64,000 nt of DNA, taken from Chionis minor. Lineage: Eukaryota > Chordata > Aves > Charadriiformes > Chionididae. Shown here piece after piece: positions 35,888 through 48,100 of the stretch. The translations under genes were made by a program, and so were the position numbers. The notes under the pieces were generated by a model. That model was not told the DNA's origin. It was given only the letters and a program-made list of their open reading frames with translations, and made no database searches. The stretch covers positions 434,001-498,000 of the forward strand of contig VZSF01004846.1 in NCBI GenBank assembly GCA_013398295.1, read 5' to 3'. Every line of letters begins with the position of its first letter. Positions within the stretch are counted from its first letter, which is position 1.

Positions 35888-38800
35888 CTAAAGAGGGAAA
35901 ATAAAATAATTAAAAAGATAATCAGAAAGTAGAGTAAAATGGGTATAAAATGTAATAATTTTAAGAATATTCTAGATATAAAAAAATCACCACAAAAAAA
36001 GTGCAAAAATCAAAATCAAATTTTTGCAGAATACTTTTTTCCTAGCATGAAAAATGAATAACAATCTGGAACATGCTTTTTTCCTTTTCTAAAAAAGTTA
36101 GGATAGCTAATTACAGTGTAACTACCATATTACATTACTAGTTTATTATCTACCTTAATTTTTGTTGTTGCTAATTCATATAATTAGAAGTTCAATAGCA
36201 AGTGTCAACTACTTCTTTTTGCTTTTAATTTAAAACATTACACTCTATAATAATTACTTTGAATTTATATGCATCAATACATATAGATAATATAATAATC
36301 TCCAACAGGAAAATTTAATACATGTGCTGTTGTAGCTGTGACTTTAAAACCAGACGTGCATTCTAAAGTATGGCTATTTTCTTGAGCTTCTATAAAAATA
36401 CATACATAGCATAATTGCATAAATGCAATGAATATAAAAAGTAGGCAATAAATACTTCACTGATACAAACCGATGTTTAGTCTAGAAAAAAGCTAAATTA
36501 ATTCTCATAGACTCAGTGATGCAAGGAAAGCAACCAGAGGAATCAAAAAATAAAAGTAAGGATTAGATGAAGTACATGACGTAATCTTTAAGATCCATCA
36601 TGCTGCGTGCAGACTGACTAATTTAAAGTGATAAAGATTCAGTAATGTATCTTCACTCCAGAAGGCTTGCATTCCAAGGTAGTTTAGATGATCCTTTCAC
36701 GTGATGGCTTTGAGGTCTTTTGAGATTACAGTTCAAATAGCTGCTGTTGAAATACTGCTATATTATTATTATCCTTCCTTCACCTTTCTCTCAATTTACT
36801 GTTGTAGCGATGTGCCTATTAATCCTGAGTTAATCCTGAAGCACAATGAGGGCAGATTTTCAATTGCTCAGTAACCAGATACACTGACATATTTTTGTGA
36901 GCTTGGTTCTCTTTTTGGTTCCTAAATAAGGACCAGATTTCCAAGACTGCTCGAAGCCTGTTCCCACTGTGACAATGGTGGGCAGAATTTCAAGAGTTCA
37001 GTGCACAATAGGCCGACCTCCTCAGAAGATCTGGCCCCAGTCATAAATGTGGAGCACCTTTGGAAACGTGGCCCAGAGGGACTAAGCATAGCCAGGGGCT
37101 CTGCACCTCAAAGAACCTGTGAAACAGTGACTGGAGAAATCTAGTGGAGAGACTGCAGTGGCTCACCTACGTTTGGAAAGAGCTGTAGCTGCAACTGATT
37201 CAATCAAGTCAATGCTAACCATGAGTTATTGCTAAGAACAGTCAAGGCCAAACCATGTTCACCTCCAGGTCAGCTCCATAGATACAGATCCTTTCCATAG
37301 TAAGTGTTATCTCTGCCTAGTTGGGTTTGTGAGGAACACTAGTTAGCCCTGTCGACTCTTCAAGCACGAGGAGTTGCTGGACTGTTGCTATTTTTCTGCT
37401 CTAAATAATGCCCAAATTCATCCCAGCACCTCACCAACCAGAAGACGATGTGTCAAGGTTTCTACCTCTTTGTATCTGTGCCTTTCACTGCGCTGAGAGG
37501 AGCCTCCATAGATGATATCTGTCATATCCATTTCCAATGTCAAGTGGAGACAAGAAAGCATTTTTGGCATCTTGTCTCTTTGGACTCATCTTCACCGCAA
37601 TGCAACCATCAGTGATGCTATGTTAGGAATTTTATTACATTTTGAACATCTGGCAGGCCTTTTAATTTGAACAGACTAAAAATTTCCACAAAGATAACCA
37701 TAGGACATTTAAGGGAGCTCCTTCATGCGGGTGTCTGTAGCTGTTCTAGCGCATGTTCCAAAAGACCTCCAGTCATGCCCACGCAGACAGGGCAGGTAGA
37801 AATTAAAAACATTAAAGAAATGTTCTGAACCTATGCAAATCAATGCACCAAGCTCTATCTGGGAAGGTTTAGAAAATGATCCCAAGATCTGAATATAATC
37901 AAAGAATCTCACATGGTATCATGCTGAACATCCCTGACATGTGACTTCCATTGTCCTGTAGGCGAGCTGGAGTTTTTCAGCCCCAGTAGGAAATGGATGG
38001 GGGAGCACCTGCCTTTGCCAAGGACTGATTTTATGAATCAAGAAATAAATAATAAATTCGAAAATGAATCTTCTTCATCCAGCATATGGGTATATACTCG
38101 TTAGGCCCAGATATTTAGCCTAAGAGATCAGTCTCCACCTTTAAGATGTAAAACTTGCTCCCCCACAGTGGAAGGCAGGCAGCCTTTTCTTTACATGTTT
38201 TTCTTTCACAAAGCCAGAGACGGGCTGGACCAGGTGCAGCAGTTTGTGAAAACGGGAAGGGGAAATGGGACCATGTGTATTTCTGAGGTTTCAGATCAGT
38301 GGACTGGCAACTACATCTGTGAGGCTGGAGGAGGTGTTAAGGAAGGGTGGGAGAGAGCAAGAAGAAAGAAGCAGTAAAGGAAAAGTTCAAGGAGCCATGT
38401 GTTTAAGTTAAGCAAGAAACAAGTATGGATTTCAGGGCGGAATGTAAATGAAGGGAATTACAAACCTCCCCCGCTTTGTTTTTGTTTTGTTCTCAAAATG
38501 CTGATGTCCTTTTCTGAGTTAAGATCTCTTAAGTAAGCATTGCCTGGTTTTCATGACCCCAAACACAGACATCAGATGCTCTGCCCTGCAGGCAGGGAAA
38601 GCAAAACCCACTTTGATGCAACAACAACTTTTATGGAGCCACAAGAAGCTATTGAGGATTAACACAAATTCCGAGTGTCTAAACTTCATTTTAGCTGGAA
38701 AACCTGCTGCTTTAACCACACTAAGAAGAGATGAGCTGGACATGGTGTAGAACTTCATAACCAGTGAACCTTACTCATTACTGCAATTTTTTCTGTTTTC

Positions 38801-41800
38801 GCTATATTACCCTGAAGTGCAGTTCATTGTGAAACCTGACATGTAGCAGAGAGGACTCTGAATAGAGTCAGAGTTGGGCTGCAATTTGTATTTTTCTTAC
38901 CTTCTTACCACAGCTGGGAAGGAGGAGGAGGGTATTTCCTAGCACAGGTCTGGTACGCCAGATGAGGGTAGTAATGGTTAGTAGGAAAAGACCTCTTTTG
39001 ACCTCTCAGATAAATCTCTCAGGTATCACATACAATTCCATACACAAGCCCTTTACAGCAACACTACATAGATATTTTCTGTTGTTCTGGCCAAAATCCC
39101 AGTGATTTGATGGACTGGGTGGAAGAGACAGACAGCTTCAGTCCATGAGAATGAACAAAAACTATTCCCATCATTTTTGTTCTAAGTTACCGGCTCTCAC
39201 AGTAAACAGCACAACGAAGTATATGGCTCCACTTATGATATTAAACATTCTCAGTGATGGCTTTCTCTCCTTCCCAGTGAACAGGAGGCTGCACTGGTGT
39301 GCAGCAGCGATACGCCTGGGTTATCGATAACCTGGGGGAAGGAAATCGGAAAGCGGACATGGACCAGCCTCATACTCATGCATTTTGCGCTCCCTAATGT
39401 AGGCCTGTGTCTGCCCAAAACACGGAGGACGGCACGGAGAAGTAAAGGCAGCTGTCCTCATTTCACTTTATTCTTTTCAGGAGAAATAATGGAAAGCCTA
39501 AAAAAGGGCTCTTGGATTTAGAAGAGAAAATAACCAAACTCCATGTCTCAATGTTGATGTTATTTGCTTCGTGTGCAACTGGTGTGTTTTAATCAACAAG
39601 GTCCATTTGAATCCTATCACAATTTTTAACAATTTTCATACACAAGCACACAGGGACACACTGACACATAGCAACACACACACACACAAATATTAGCGTG
39701 GACATTAAAACTTTTGCAACAAAACCCAACTAAGTTCAAATCTGCAACAAATAGATGGTTGTAAACTGCCATTTGGTAAACCATATGGATTCAATGACAG
39801 ATGGAATTTCTAATCCAGGATAATAGCTGAAACATGTGAGACTGACTTAAGTATGTATTGTGAACATTTGTTTGTTTGTATTTGGCTTTTTAAAAACACG
39901 TACATGAGTTTTCTACATTGTGCTTAAAAAATGAAATTGTGGGTATTTTTCCCAAATGGAAAAAAAAAAAAAGAGCTTGGCACCAGACAGGGGCCTGTGT
40001 TCTTTTGAAAAAACATGTACATCCAATTATGTACTCACGAAAAGCTGCACCTGCTACTGAAACAAAAAACAATTAATCTGTCAGTTCAAAGAAAATACAA
40101 CATTATTCTGGTGCCCGCAGTAGCTGTGAGATGAAAGTTATCAGTTCCTTCCATTAAGAAGTTTTTGAAACATTATTAGTCAAGAGGTTCTCTTTGGGAA
40201 TGAAGGCAAATATTTTGAGGAAGATAGGACTTCCTTTGGCAAGAACCTTTATATATCCTGATATTTTTTTCTGGTCCCACAGCAGAAAATCAGCCAGCAA
40301 ATACTTCAAAGATATTTTGGTCAAGGTCATGGCATAGTAAAAATAAGGAGGGGGGAGGGGAGGGAAAGGAGAGAGAGAACAAGTTCCAAGCCACATTTCT
40401 CTTATTACTCTTCCTTGAAATAAAGGAAAATTCACTAGCATTAGGTCTCCAGAGACCATGTTACTATGGTTACTAAAGTACAACAGTCAAGGCCTGCAGC
40501 CATGCCTTGCTTTGAACAGATTTTCGAGTCACGCAACTTGGGTACTAAATTTCCAGGGTCAGTTGGCTCGCAGTTTATCTGGAACAGCTTCATTTAATAG
40601 TGGATCACTGCGTTTTTGCATCCTATGTGGGATGGGGCCATTTTCTGGTGATCTAAATAAGTAGCTATTTAAAAACTCTGGAAATGATATACTCGTTCTT
40701 GTGTTATGCATATTAGGAGGAAAATGCAGACAGTTAATGTGTTTTCTGTCTTTAACTGTATTGTTTAGTGAATCAGTATTTCTTTCCACTGGTGTTTTTA
40801 GGACTCATAATTGCCCTTCTCAAAAATCCCTCTGGAATCCCTGAGGTTCTCTTTATAAACCGAAAAAAAAAAAAAAAAGAAACTCTTACAGAACCCTGAA
40901 ATAAAACCCTGCATAAAAGACTATTCAGAAATACCGTATCTGGTGACATCAGAATATGGCCTTTAGTCAACAAGTACAGTATCTCTTAGCCCTCCGGACT
41001 CTTATGTATTTCTCTGGTATCTACAAAGCAAGTTCAAAAGGAATATTTCTGTGAGTAAGCACTATTTCGTGCAAAGAGGGAGTGGCAGAATTGTTTTTAG
41101 CATTCAGTTTTGATCAAAGGCTTGTGTGTACTGCTTAGTTTTCAGGGAAAAGAAACAAGACAGAAGATGAATTTCCATCGTTTGCGCCAGGGGAGGAAGT
41201 AAATCCTACAGGCTGAAGTCTACAGCCACAGGTTTTTATGGGAAGCCTTTCACGGGGAAAGTGTTCAATCTAACTGATTGGTTTTCATAGCAGAAATTTT
41301 TGTTTTCAAATACAAAGAAATACGTACATGTGATCATTATGATCCTTTCACTCTTCTTGTCTTCCCAGACAAAATGAAATTCACGTCCTGCCTATACCCT
41401 AGAGCCTGGATATCACTTCAGGCTCCTTAAAGACAGTATGGAAATTCAGCATCTAGTGCTGTGCTTCCCAGGGCAGGGCCCAGCAAAATTTTCAAAGATC
41501 ATTCACGTTGCCAGAAGAATTTGATCCCTGGCCCTCCCATTTACCGTTGGAAGGAACAGCTGTGCCATCTGAAAGGCATGGATGATTATGAGCCATCCAG
41601 CAGGTGAAATTTCTTGTTATTCCATTTTTCAATATCCCATCACTTCCACCAAGGAATTAGGGCAACTTTGGAGATACTTGTTTGTATATGTGTCTTCAGT
41701 CTAACAAGGGAGCTGGAGTGCTGTGGCTCATCAAGAGGCAACAGACAAAACTGGCCTCCTGGAAATCAGTTAGGAAAATCTAAGTCATTGAGCTCTGGTA

Positions 41801-43849
41801 ATTGTGAGCTATAAACTTTCAAGAAAACATAGCAGTTCCCTGGAGGGTGAGACTGTAATGTGTGCACACATGTAAACACATTTTAAACCATGGTGATGTT
41901 GTTTTTTATATGCTTGATATGTAATAAGCATTGGACGCAACCAAGAACAGCTTTGCTTTTAAAGTTGTTTTGATTGCGTGATGCAAAATTGTAAATGAAG
42001 TTTTTCTTCCCTTATGCTTTCCTTGCAAGCTAAGCTTTTGTAATAAAGCTTGCTCAGTCTGCGTCAAGTCCTTGGGGTAGGGCCTCTCTTCTTTGCTGTA
42101 GGCACGAACCGCTGGCCTCCGATGAGCCCAGTGCCTCAAAGCCAACCACTCTGCCCAAGACCGTACCGAGAAAGAAGAGCTGAAGCATCATTTGACTTTG
42201 TATGTGCAGAAAATTGATGTGGTGCACTCTAGAAAGAGATACATCCCAAATGACTCCCATTGTTTTCACAAGTACTAAACACTGGAAACGAGAATTCAGA
42301 CTGTGCTTCCAGAGCAGAGCAGTACTAATGACAGGTTACGGAAGGTTTTGTTGCTGCAAAAGTGAATTTATGGGTGACATCTAACACCTCAGTACAAGTT
42401 TGTTATATGGCATGTTCATTTAGAATCAATTATTGACACCAACAATACTTGCTATTGATGGCAAGGTTTGTTGGGTTTTTTTCATGTCTAATTGTAAAAA
42501 ATCCATGATTCTTTTTTTTGCATGACCGATTAGGATTTCATATGGGAATCAAGTATATGAATACTACCTGAGATTAATAGACATTCTACTGGAGACTATT
42601 TATAATTATCTAAAGAAGAATAGTATTCAAATCATTAATTCTAAAATTGTCAGAGAAAAGCACATTTTATTTATTAATACACAGATATACATATCATGAT
42701 TACTGGATATGCTAGTGAGTACTTGGATGAGTAACGTGTCATTTACCTTAGGAATTATCATGAAAGGATACTAAAGTATGACACAATCTTGTATATCTCT
42801 TCCTTTAGCCTCCTCATTAATCATTATGTTGAATTTTAAATTGTGCTGTACCAGTAATGGAACCCTACTGTCAATGCTCTTTCACAAATACTATGCCCTG
42901 GACTACACTTGGAAAATGAAACAGTCTTTATATTGATTTATGCAGTTTCTCATTTCACTTCCTCAAAAGCAGATGTTGTATTCACAGATGGAAGCAAAGC
43001 TGGGGCAATATGGTATCTTCAGTGCAAGTTCAGCCCTTCATTCTTTCGGAGTTCTGCAGCTGGTCTGGGCTTTTCAGTCTCCTCTTCAACGATTTCAATA
43101 TAGAAAATGCAAGCCTGATTAATTCCATTTGAGAAGACTCAAAATGAAGCATTAATTGCTCACTACTCTGCACTTGTAATAACAAATTTAGTTAGGTAGC
43201 CTTTGCAATAACAAATGTGGTAAGATTACCCATTATCTTCCACTGAAATAAGTTACTGAAAGGAGTATTGAGTAATATTTATCCAACGTGTTGGACAATT
43301 AGACATATGTAAGTACCAAATGTCTGGATTTTTTTTTTTTTGGTGTTATTTACATATAAGTGCATCAAGTCCTGAAGAAGCCTTCATATTCCGTTCACAG
43401 CTGACTTTTATTTGTACTTGCAAACTGTTAACAAGCGTGAATGGCAGACATCTCTTGCTGTAAAGAATCAAAATCTAAAAGGCACACTGTTTCAGCCCAT
43501 ATACTGTAAACAGAATGTGATGTCCTAATTTCAGAGCACTGTTTTTCTGTGTATCTAGCACTATATATCACATTTCCTAACACGTAACTATTTCAGGGGA
43601 TGGGGAGAAGAGCAAACCAATCTGTTTTCCACATTCTGTTAAATAATGTATGCTAAAGCAGCGTTTTTAAACACTATTTCAGGTCAGTGGAGTTTTTAGG
43701 GAGTATGGCATTCCTGAATTTGAGTCTGGGAACTGTCTTATTGTGCTAGTTACCATCTTATGAATATTTTATATCCTGTAAGCATCCTGTATAAAATACA
43801 CCCTGACCCATGCTGGCAGCAGGTGTGAATTCTGCCATTAGTGTGTAAC

Positions 43850-43995
43850 ACTGACCTAGATATCAAGTGGATGACAGTGGATCAGCTGGAAGGAGGTAAG
43901 GATGGAAAGTTAGAGACAGCTCCTCTAACCAGCAGCAACGTCTGCAAATCTTGGGCTGAGTTATAGACTAGATGATCCCTTCCCAAGCCCCTCCT
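43850..43995 (+). mobile_element. Possible CR1 tail scrap
   Basis: 'gactagatgatcccttccc' near 43968 resembles the CR1 3' tail (actagatgatc...cccttccaa), preceded by about 100 bases of weak similarity. Too short and diverged to be sure. Confidence 0.35.
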
Positions 43996-44722
43996 TTCAT
44001 TTCAGCAGACATTTGTTTTCTCGTTGCTTAAAAAAAAGCCCAGTCTGGATTACTGGAGAATTCTGGGGGCATTGCAGTACTGAGAGGAGGTGGGGAGGTA
44101 CAAAATATGTTGTGGAAAATGCCTGCTGTTGGCCACCATCAGCTTTTGCAGCTAGGAATTCCTGGAAGAACTGCAATTACAATGGGATAAAAAAACTACC
44201 TCATTTTTCTTCTTTTCTACTCATAAAATGTCAGGAACAGTTAAAACCAGAATAATGGTGATTTCTCTTGAAGTTCTTGGAACAGTAACAGAACTATTTG
44301 AACAGCACCTATCTGTCCTCTTCTCTCCAAATCAATACTATATCCTTGCTAACAGGAAACAGTGTATTTAATGGTCAGCATCATGCTTTTTAATAGCAGT
44401 TTTCTTTTCAGTTCAAACCCATCAAGTAGCATGTTCAAGTTTTATTAACTGAGGTAGGCAAAAAGTAAAATTGAAATGTACTCAGTATTTCTTGTAAAAT
44501 GTGGAAGTTTTTCTTTTGAAACCTTCATAAACAGAAACCAAAATCGCTGCAAATTTGCAAAACTTCTTAAGACAACACACAATCTTGCCTGGACCTGTCT
44601 TCTTGCTCGTCACTTCACCTGAGTGAGAAGATAGCAAGGATGCTTTTCTGAATTGAGAATGAGGAATACACTGGAAGCAAGTGTCAACTGTAAATACAGA
44701 TTAGGCTACTAATTTATAATTT

Positions 44723-45193
44723 CACTTCAATGAGCTGAAGACCTCAGCTCTTCACTTCACAGACTGAGGTCTGAAGACCTCAGGCCTTCACTTCAATGAG
44801 CTGAATTGTCATAGATAATTGCAATCTTACATTGTTTAATTAAACAATGGTTTAACTGAACAATGTAAGATTGCAATTATCTATGAAAATAGATAGGCAT
44901 TATTTAAAGTGTATTTCTATTTCTTTTGCTGTTTTTTTTTTTTTTCAATACATTGATTTCTTCATTTCAANCACTTCAATGAGCTGAAGACCTCAGCTCT
45001 TCACTTCACAGACTGAGGTCTGAAGACCTCAGGCCTTCACTTCAATGAGCTGAATTGTCATAGATAATTGCAATCTTACATTGTTTAATTAAACAATGGT
45101 TTAACTGAACAATGTAAGATTGCAATTATCTATGAAAATAGATAGGCATTATTTAAAGTGTATTTCTATTTCTTTTGCTGTTTTTTTTTTTTT
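44723..45193 (+). repeat. 222-bp direct duplication across a single N
   Basis: 44723-44944 and 44972-45193 are, by eye, identical, offset by 249 bp, with one undetermined base at 44971 immediately before the second copy. Each copy has a CACTTCAATGAGCTGAA element at its start and again internally, a 28-bp inverted repeat, and a T run at its end. The short piece after the first T run (44946-44970) is a slightly altered version of what follows the second (45195-45225). That is how a low-quality contig end would look, so this is probably an assembly artefact. Confidence 0.85.
44809..44886 (+). repeat. Perfect 28-bp inverted repeat (hairpin), first copy
   Basis: Arms at 44809-44836 and 44859-44886 are exact reverse complements, separated by 22 bases that include the smaller palindrome TGTTTAATTAAACA overlapping the left arm. 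The second copy lies 249 bp downstream. The arms are AT-rich. It could be a small inverted-repeat element or just a chance cruciform; no target-site duplication or transposase relation is evident. Confidence 0.85.
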
Positions 45194-48100
45194 TACAATA
45201 CATGACTTCGTCATCTTCAAAAATGGGACACTTCCTTAAAAGCACATGCTCATGCAGAAACTTGTATGGGAGGAACAGTGTGTTATGATCGCCTTCGTTA
45301 CTTGAAGGCAAGAAGTCCAATTACTAGTAGCAGACTAAATCCCGGTGCATCCACAGGACGCAGTGCTCACGTAGAGATATTGAACCTATCGATTGGCGAG
45401 AACGATTGCCAAGGGTTAGCTCTGAAGTCAGTGAGAGGAAAAAAAAACCTAACCGAGCTGAAAGGGGAGAATATGTTTTGTTGGGGAGGAAGTCACGTGG
45501 CTGCTGGACTGTCTCCAGAGGCACCGAAATAGCCTGAGCAGAAACAGAGGAAGCGGCTGTGAAAAGTGAGCTCGGGTGGAGTTGGCTGTGATGAACAGTC
45601 TGGAGACGGCGACTGCAGCCTGCAGCTGGGATCCACAGCTGGTCTGTGCCAGGCTGGCACAGCTCACTGGTTCTTTACCTTAACGCTGCTGATGGACAGC
45701 TTCTCCGTTCACTGGGACGCCTAATGTTCCTCAGCGAGGCCTCCTCCTGTGACAGCAGCTTTGCCTCTGCCCTGACAAATGGAAGCCAACTTTTCTGACG
45801 CCGGTGCAAACCAGAGAGGATGCCAACTGTCTCTCCTCGCTGCACACCTGCCCTGGCTGCAGCTCCCCCTTTTCTGTCACATTAAACATAAGCTGCTCGT
45901 CCTGATTTTCCGAACTGCTCACAGCTTGCTCCCACCTCAATTATAATCTGCCATTTCATGCTGGAGAAGCTAAGCACTAACTCCCATCACTCCAGCGTGT
46001 TGCCCTCACCCATACGCAAGACTTGAAAACAAGCACTTAATGGTGTTTTCCATTTTGCTAAAAGGCTCCGCGCAAGCCTCTGCGGGGGTACCTGGTTTTT
46101 CTCCTTCAATTTCCTCCTTAAAACTCTTGCAAAAGCCCTGGCAATGGTCAAGCTGCTCGTACACTATGAGCACTGGCAATCGCAGTTACCATTTTGCTCA
46201 TTATTTTGCTCTGTTGCCCATCAGAAGGTGTCTTTCATCACTTGTCTCATATTTAGGCTGCAAATCTGAAGGGAGAGGAGCACATCTTTTTGTTGTGCTC
46301 TGCCCCTCCGTCAAGCTGGAGGGTGCCACCGCTTGTATTTCAGAAACCTCAGCGCTGTGGCAGCATCGTGATGGTTACAATCCTAACAGTAGCACTAAGG
46401 ACTAGAGCAGAGAGCAAATGGTATTTAGAGGTCACAGGCTTCTCTGTCCAGATTTGTTTGAGAAATAAAAAAAAAAAAAAGAAAAAAAGAAAGGAATATG
46501 CGAGAACATTAGTTATTTGTTTAAAGGGCAACAGAAAGGATATTTTTTGCACAAAGTTGTGGCCATGCCAAATTTCAAGTCTGGATTTTAGAAATATGCC
46601 TATTCGCAAAACAAAAAAAAAAAAAGGAACCAGGGCCTCTGAAATGTTCCTTTGTGTTTTGCCTGCGCCTGGCAAGAAGAAAGTGAATGTACGCATGTGA
46701 TATAATGGCAAGTTACTCCTGACCCTATTTATGGCTCTTTTTTTCATGGCTAAATTCTCTGTAAGTCATCCCAAGTGACTAATGTCAGCTTAAATCATGT
46801 CATCTGAATTACTGGGAGAAGGTTCATGTTTGAAAACAAAGGAAAGCAAAATGGTTGTTTGGGAAACTTTTAAAAGTTTTATTAACTGAAAAAGAAAATG
46901 CACTGAGACTATTAGCTCTTTATAAGAACTTCCTATTTTGATGGCCCCATTTTAAACCAGTAGATTAAAAGGTAAAGCATGGTACCAAAATCTAACAGGA
47001 TTTACTTTAGAAGGACTGTGCTAAGGCTAAGAGAGTCAGCACTGTTGCTGAATTCAAGACGGGAATTAATCAATAGTCTCTCTCTCTCTACCAGCTTTTG
47101 ATTTCTGAATTCCGTGCCTTGGTCATAGGCCCATATAACAACAACGCACTTTGTCTGACTCCTAATTTTCCTTTTCAAGTTTAAATTAAAAAATAACAGG
47201 AAGAGTAAAATCTCTTGCTCTCAGACTGAAACTCAAACCGGAGTACCTTTTTCAAGAGCACAGTTTTATCAAGTACTGATTACATAAATCAGTTTGGAAG
47301 GAGGAAGTGGAATTACACTAACAAGTTTAAAAAAATTACAGGAAACCAAGTGGGAAAAGGGTTTCCTATGTTATTTCCTTATGCAGAGTGAAGAACGGCA
47401 CCAATAGGATGTTTTCTAATGTATCATTTTCCAACTCCCTTGGAATGAAACCTGAACTCTAGTTCAAGCTGTTAGTAGCGGCCACCTGGAAATACCTTTC
47501 AGTGCCAAAATGTGCACATACACCTCTCTGTTCAAAGTAACTCCCAGAAAGCTTATTATTTGCAGCCACTTTTAAAGTAATGACATAATGTTAAATAATA
47601 TGTTTCAAGCTGGCGTTGTATCAAATCCTGAATCTTTTACTTAGATAAAAAGTCTGACTTGCATTGTTTTTGATTAAGAAGTCTTGGGCTCTATTTGGTA
47701 TTAAAGCTAATGAAAAAAAGCCTCACTGACTTCAGTGGGAATTACCAAGCAAGAATCGAAATTTCCTAGTCACAGTAGAGCCCAAATCCGTTATATGGAA
47801 TTGCGAAATAATATATAAATGACTTGTCTGTGTGATGAAGTGCCTATACCTGATTATGCTATAGCTTTGCACAGTCAATTCCAAGCACAAATGCTGTTGG
47901 TTCAGCAGCTATATACCTGAATTGCCTCACTTACAACGTGTCACGTACAACTCAAATCAACAAAATTCATCTGCAAACTCGTAGAACAAAAGTATGCCTA
48001 CAAAACACCGAAGCTCAGTTTGAAAAATCCAACTCTAGAGGACTAAGTGGTTAATGTAATGATGTGAAGATTATTGGTACCGGTGGAGAATTATAAGGGC

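Noticed and set aside
46349..46747. 132- and 136-codon frames on opposite strands
   Set aside because: Both cross A-runs and T-runs (poly-Lys/poly-Phe) and are mirror images of low-complexity sequence.
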